23,504 nucleotides of DNA. Source: a virus. Position 1 is the first letter of the stretch; each line of letters starts with the position of its first letter. A program made the position numbers and the translations under genes. Where the stretch lies: positions 1 through 23,504 of the IMG/VR virus record IMGVR_UViG_3300005617_000156; one strand, written 5' to 3'. The notes under the pieces were generated by a model that saw only the letters and a program-made list of their open reading frames with translations, was not told where the DNA came from and did not search any database. Of the stretch, positions 20,350-23,504 are shown piece by piece.

Positions 20350-21382
20350 GGCCACCACGATCGACGCTCCGCAGCCCTCACCGGCTGCGATGCCGACCGG
20401 CAAGCCGCGCGACCCGGAGACGGGCAAGTTCGCTCCGAAGCAGACGATCTCGGACGATGCCGTCCGAGCGCAGCTTGCGAAGGAGTTCCCGGACGATCCG
20501 GGCTTCAAGGCTCCGAAGGAGAAGGCCGCGAAGGTCGAGGCCAAGGAAGAGGCACCCGCCAAGGCGGACGCTGCCCCCGAGGCAAAGAAAGAACAACCCG
20601 CCGAGGCGGCCAAGGTCGAGCCCGACAAGGCTTTGACCAAGGCCATCGACGTGTTGAGTCGGGCGCGGATTCCTGCGTCCGTCGTGGAGAAGATGGACAG
20701 GGACGAGAAGATTGCGGCGGCGAAGGCCGTTCGGGATCAGGTCGTCGAGAGCCAGAAGCTCCACAACCGGCTTGTTGAGCTGGAGAAGAAGCAGGGCCAG
20801 AGCATCGCTGGGAATGAGCCTGCCACCGGATCGGCCGCGAAAGCGCCCGAGAGCCCGCGTAGCAACCCCAGGGAGGCGCTCAAGGCACTTGCTCCGCTCT
20901 ATGGCGACGAGGCCGTGAAGGCGTTTGGCAGCATCATCGAGCCGCTCATTGACCGCTTGGACACGATCGAGCAGGTGACGAACCGCTCGACCCAGGCGAG
21001 CGTGCAGCGGACGTTGAACGATGCCAGAGTCGCGTTGCAGGAGCGTTTCCCGCAACTGGAGGACGAAGACGATTTCGGAGAAGCCATGCCGATCATGGTG
21101 AAGCTCGAATCTACGGGCCTGTTCGACACGAGCACGGTTGACGGGATGAAAGAGCTAATCACACAGGCGGCGGCAAAGCTTCGCTGGACGGCGATCGAGC
21201 CTCAGCAAAAAGAAAGCGAAGCGGCGTTTATTCGCGCGCGCGACAACGGGACGGCTTCTTCAAAGTCGAAGTCGGGCACCTCTGCTACCAAAACCAAAGA
21301 GGAGAAAGAGGATCTCGCGGCGGAACTCGCCATGGATCCCTCGGTCTCTATCGAGGAGGCACGCAGGCGCGTTCACGGATAG
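20339..21382 (+). CDS. Capsid scaffolding protein
   Basis: A 347-residue acidic, alanine/lysine/glutamate-rich protein. GTG 20339 with an upstream GGGGTGAAGC overlaps the GroES gene by 11 bases. Residues 1-95 are disordered-looking (RDPETGKFAPK, then repeated KAEAKEEAP-type segments). Residues 95-155 form a helix and residues 170-280 a coiled coil (EALKALAPLYGDEAVKAFGSIIEPLIDRLDTIEQVTNRS). A charged C-terminal region (residues 305-347) follows. Composition and position between portal and capsid genes fit a scaffold that is removed during capsid maturation. A protease domain is not apparent. Confidence 0.75.
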   Translation: MSSEATTIDAPQPSPAAMPTGKPRDPETGKFAPKQTISDDAVRAQLAKEFPDDPGFKAPKEKAAKVEAKEEAPAKADAAPEAKKEQPAEAAKVEPDKALTKAIDVLSRARIPASVVEKMDRDEKIAAAKAVRDQVVESQKLHNRLVELEKKQGQSIAGNEPATGSAAKAPESPRSNPREALKALAPLYGDEAVKAFGSIIEPLIDRLDTIEQVTNRSTQASVQRTLNDARVALQERFPQLEDEDDFGEAMPIMVKLESTGLFDTSTVDGMKELITQAAAKLRWTAIEPQQKESEAAFIRARDNGTASSKSKSGTSATKTKEEKEDLAAELAMDPSVSIEEARRRVHG

Positions 21383-21405
21383 ACCTATCCGAAAGGACGT
21401 AGATC

Positions 21406-22596
21406 GTGGCAGGCTCAAGCCTGAGCGCATTTACGCGATTCCAAGACATCACGGGGCCGACGTACTACTCGGGCCGTGAGGAATGCGTGAACGATGCTCA
21501 GAAGACGAATTATCACACTCTCGGTTACTTGCTGCGCGGACAGCAAATGGCCGACATTCTCCAGGGTGGCGCGGACATCCGCGACAACATCACCCTCGGG
21601 GTAACGCGGCTCACTCACTCCTACAAGATCGGGGACTCTGAGACCTACCAGATGCCCCAGCCGACGACCACGTGGCGCGTGCCGTGGCGGTACTGGCTCA
21701 CCTACCTCGCGTGGACCGACCAACAGGTCGAGCTGAACGAGGGTGGCGGCGACCTCACCCACGTCTTCAAGCGTGAGTGGTGGAAGATGCAGCAGGAGAT
21801 GTGGACTGACTATTTCAACTACATGGAGGAGAGCTATTGGGCCGTTCCCAACAAGTCCACCATGGAGGCGGTTGACGGTCAGGAGCAGTACTCCATTCCG
21901 TGCTTCATCAACGAGCACACGAACGGCCTCGCGGCTCCGGGAACGGCGAACGGTGGCACCTGGACGACCGTGCAGAACGTCGATCCGACGGCTGCCGGCA
22001 AGTCCACGTGGGTTCCGACGCAGCAGAGCTACACGCAGCTTCTCTCGACGACGAACAGCGCGTCGGCGGTTGCGGGTCTCGTGTCTGCGTTCGACAAGGC
22101 GTACGACAAGTGCGACTTCCAAGCCCCGCCGATGAAGGCGGAATACTTCGAGTCGAACATGGCGCAGCCGCAGGGCTTCATCGCTTGCTCTCTCCAGGGC
22201 AAGGCGAACGCCCGGTTTGCGTACCGCGACGCGAACGACCGCTGGCAGGACTTCTGGGATCCGTTCGGTCAGCCGACCTACGGCGGACGCCCTTTCGTGT
22301 ACGTGAAACAGCTCGATACCGCCGCGATCTTCCCGACGGGATCGGCTGCGGCGTACTCGACTGAACTCGATACGGCGGGCACGACGAACGCCGGCCCTCG
22401 CTACTTCGGGATCATGCCCAAGTACCTCCGAAGCGTGTTCAAGAACACGCGCTTCATGAAGGACCTTGGCGTGATGACGGACGCGAAGACGCCGACGACT
22501 CACGCTCGCCCGTTCGACAACTGGGGCAACCTCGTCTGCCGATCGCGCGCCCGTCACTTCATCATCTACCCGACGGCGGACATCAACAACGCCTAG
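21406..22596 (+). CDS. Major capsid protein
   Basis: A 396-residue protein after the scaffold gene, starting at GTG 21406 with AGGA nine bases upstream. The sequence has segments typical of HK97-like phage capsids lacking a long leader: QMADILQGGADIRDNITLGVTRL, then YWLTYLAWTDQQVELNEGG, a WWKMQQEMWTDYFNYMEESYW helix (120-140), KAEYFESNMAQPQGFIACSLQG, and a C-terminal PFDNWGNLVCRSRARHFIIYPTADINN. The fold assignment is by position and composition. It is the likely folding client of the phage GroES. A Shine-Dalgarno-bearing 13-base spacer leads to the decoration gene. Confidence 0.8.
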   Translation: MAGSSLSAFTRFQDITGPTYYSGREECVNDAQKTNYHTLGYLLRGQQMADILQGGADIRDNITLGVTRLTHSYKIGDSETYQMPQPTTTWRVPWRYWLTYLAWTDQQVELNEGGGDLTHVFKREWWKMQQEMWTDYFNYMEESYWAVPNKSTMEAVDGQEQYSIPCFINEHTNGLAAPGTANGGTWTTVQNVDPTAAGKSTWVPTQQSYTQLLSTTNSASAVAGLVSAFDKAYDKCDFQAPPMKAEYFESNMAQPQGFIACSLQGKANARFAYRDANDRWQDFWDPFGQPTYGGRPFVYVKQLDTAAIFPTGSAAAYSTELDTAGTTNAGPRYFGIMPKYLRSVFKNTRFMKDLGVMTDAKTPTTHARPFDNWGNLVCRSRARHFIIYPTADINNA

Positions 22597-22609
22597 GAGG
22601 CGATGAACA

Positions 22610-23143
22610 ATGGAGTTTCAAGTCAACAATTACGCCGGCAAGGGGCTGAACCCTCGGACTCTCAAGTCCACGGTTTGGAACCGGGTCGGATCAACTGTCG
22701 CGCTTGGTCAGGTCGTGATGACCGACACCAAGGCGACGCAAACCGAGTCTTCGAAGACTCAGACGAACCCTGGGGCCGACGATTTCCCGCTCAACCAAGT
22801 CATCACGCCGACCACGGCCGGCATTGGTGTCTTGAGCGGCGACCCCGGCTACTGGTTCGGAGTCGTCACTGGCCTCGGCACACTCGGCACCGGAGCTGAC
22901 AATACCGAGATCGAAGTCACGTGGGCGGGCCGTGTCAACGTGCTCATCACCACGGGCGTCGGCTCGGGCGAGTACGGCAAACTCTTGTACGCGCACAACA
23001 CGGATACCGGGGTCACGACCACGGCTACCGGGGTTGGCGCGAAGGCCCTTGGTCGCGTTGAACTCGACGTGACCACGAGCGCGGCTCTCTCGCCGGCTCT
23101 GTGGGACGGAATCGCTGGCTTCGGTAACGAGGCTGCGAGCTAG
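22610..23143 (+). CDS. Putative capsid decoration or stabilisation protein
   Basis: A 177-residue protein directly after the capsid gene. The start ATG 22610 lies nine bases after AGGAGG; an out-of-frame ATG at 22603 is too close to it. Residues 1-60 begin MEFQVNNYAGKGLNPRTLKS and contain VALGQVVMTDTKATQTES. The rest is glycine/threonine/valine-rich and beta-like (WFGVVTGLGTLGTGADNTEIEVTWAGRVNVLITTGVGSGEYGKLLYA). Position, size and beta-rich, Gly/Ala/Thr-rich content fit capsid cement proteins. The gene is followed by a strong hairpin. Confidence 0.65.
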   Translation: MEFQVNNYAGKGLNPRTLKSTVWNRVGSTVALGQVVMTDTKATQTESSKTQTNPGADDFPLNQVITPTTAGIGVLSGDPGYWFGVVTGLGTLGTGADNTEIEVTWAGRVNVLITTGVGSGEYGKLLYAHNTDTGVTTTATGVGAKALGRVELDVTTSAALSPALWDGIAGFGNEAAS

Positions 23144-23151
23144 TTTCGAGC

Positions 23152-23180
23152 GGGGGCCGGGCTTTCAACGCTCGGCCCCC
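23152..23180. terminator. Strong GC hairpin after decoration gene
   Basis: GGGGGCCGGGC (23152-23162) pairs with GCTCGGCCCCC (23170-23180) around the loop TTTCAAC: 11 pairs with a single G-T wobble. The next bases are AATCCCTTATG, so there is no U-run and it does not meet the strict rho-independent pattern. It could still end or attenuate transcription of the abundant capsid messages, or act as an RNA stabiliser at the 3' end. It is the most stable small hairpin I see in the window. Confidence 0.65.
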
Positions 23181-23188
23181 AATCCCTT

Positions 23189-23504
23189 ATGTCACTCACA
23201 CTCGCTGAACTGATCCGGCACTCAAACCACGTCGTAGGTGGCGAGATCCCGGACTTCCCGGCCCTTGGCATCGTGAACGACGCGGGCCGCTGGATCTGCG
23301 ACTCGTGGCCGTGGCGCTTCTTCGCGCGCTCGCCTGTTCGGCTCGATCTGCGCGCGCCCATCTCATTCACGGCGGCGACCTGGGACGAGGCGTCCTTGAC
23401 GCTCACGGTCACCGATCCCGCTACAGCCCTCGAAGGCTACGACTTCCTCGAAGGTGACGCCTTGGAGATCACCGGAGGGACGGGTGCAACGCCCGCCTTC
23501 TACG
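23189..23504 (+). CDS. Partial head-tail adaptor protein (5' end)
   Basis: ATG 23189 opens a frame of 105 codons running off the window end. It starts MSLTLAELIRHSNHVVGGEI, then FPALGIVNDAGRWICDSWPWRFFARSP. The pattern VNxAGRxxxxxxPWxFxxRxP at residues 30-52 is that of a family of phage adaptor or head-completion proteins usually found after the capsid gene. No Shine-Dalgarno is visible; the ATG follows the hairpin by eight bases, which may affect its translation. Start is likely but not certain. Confidence 0.6.
   Translation, partial: MSLTLAELIRHSNHVVGGEIPDFPALGIVNDAGRWICDSWPWRFFARSPVRLDLRAPISFTAATWDEASLTLTVTDPATALEGYDFLEGDALEITGGTGATPAFY

Noticed and set aside
21415-22557. Minus-strand open frame (380 codons) opposite the major capsid gene
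   Set aside because: Mirror of the capsid coding frame, rich in Arg/Val/His, with no domain.
22603-22899. Alternative start ATG 22603 for a decoration-region gene
   Set aside because: It lies two bases after the AGGAGG and gives an Arg/Ser/His-rich frame; ATG 22610 has correct spacing and a coherent beta-rich product.
1-23504. CRISPR array, insertion sequence, integrase or attachment site
   Set aside because: No regularly spaced repeats, transposase or integrase motifs, or long direct repeats were seen.

Overview
The window is a GC-rich stretch of tailed double-stranded DNA phage genome (Caudoviricetes), or of a prophage or metagenomic phage contig. This rests on a contiguous terminase, portal, co-chaperonin, scaffold, major capsid and decoration series beside a replication module. 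Genes are packed nose to tail, with many 4-base ATGA/GTGA overlaps and many GTG or TTG starts. There is no integrase, lysis gene, tRNA, rRNA, transposase or CRISPR array in view. The lifestyle cannot be told and the host cannot be named. The tailspike together with this head-gene set would suit a podovirus or a short-genome siphovirus, but the tail machinery lies outside the window.

Layout. (1) About 1-5350, minus strand: at least 14 small genes read leftward. Several encode small cysteine-rich, probably zinc-binding proteins: a Lar-like restriction-alleviation zinc ribbon, two B-box-like CxxC-x4-CxxC proteins, a protein with a C-terminal C2H2 finger, and a CxxxxC...CxxH protein. A 27-residue single-membrane-span peptide also lies here. 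This looks like an early or accessory region. (2) 5351-5505: divergent intergenic region with a perfect 20-bp palindrome, the best operator candidate in the window. (3) 5506-7196, plus strand: Rad52-like single-strand annealing protein and a coiled-coil partner. (4) 7197-7553: a gap with tandem hairpins and no convincing gene. (5) 7554-10725: micro-ORF, DUF1376-type replication protein, DnaB-like helicase, 28-residue ORF, PD-(D/E)XK-like nuclease, HNH nuclease. (6) 10842-15156: virion appendage cassette with a LamG-like protein, a small protein carrying four SQxVxEFLY repeats, and a 937-residue tailspike with two Ig-like domains and a beta-helix. (7) 15153-23504: small ORF, endonuclease VII, small basic protein, putative TerS, TerL, portal, FmdB-like protein without cysteines, GroES homologue, scaffold, major capsid protein, decoration protein, a strong hairpin, and the start of a head-tail adaptor gene that leaves the window.

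How the genes fit together. The annealing protein, helicase and nucleases should copy and recombine the genome. Endonuclease VII would resolve branches before TerS/TerL package DNA through the portal. The phage GroES, sitting between portal and scaffold, would be expected to help host GroEL fold the capsid protein. The most notable items are this GroES, the SQxVxEFLY repeat protein, the leftward zinc-protein cluster with its palindromic control region, and the hairpin-rich gap before the replication genes. All functional names come from reading motifs by eye; no search was run.
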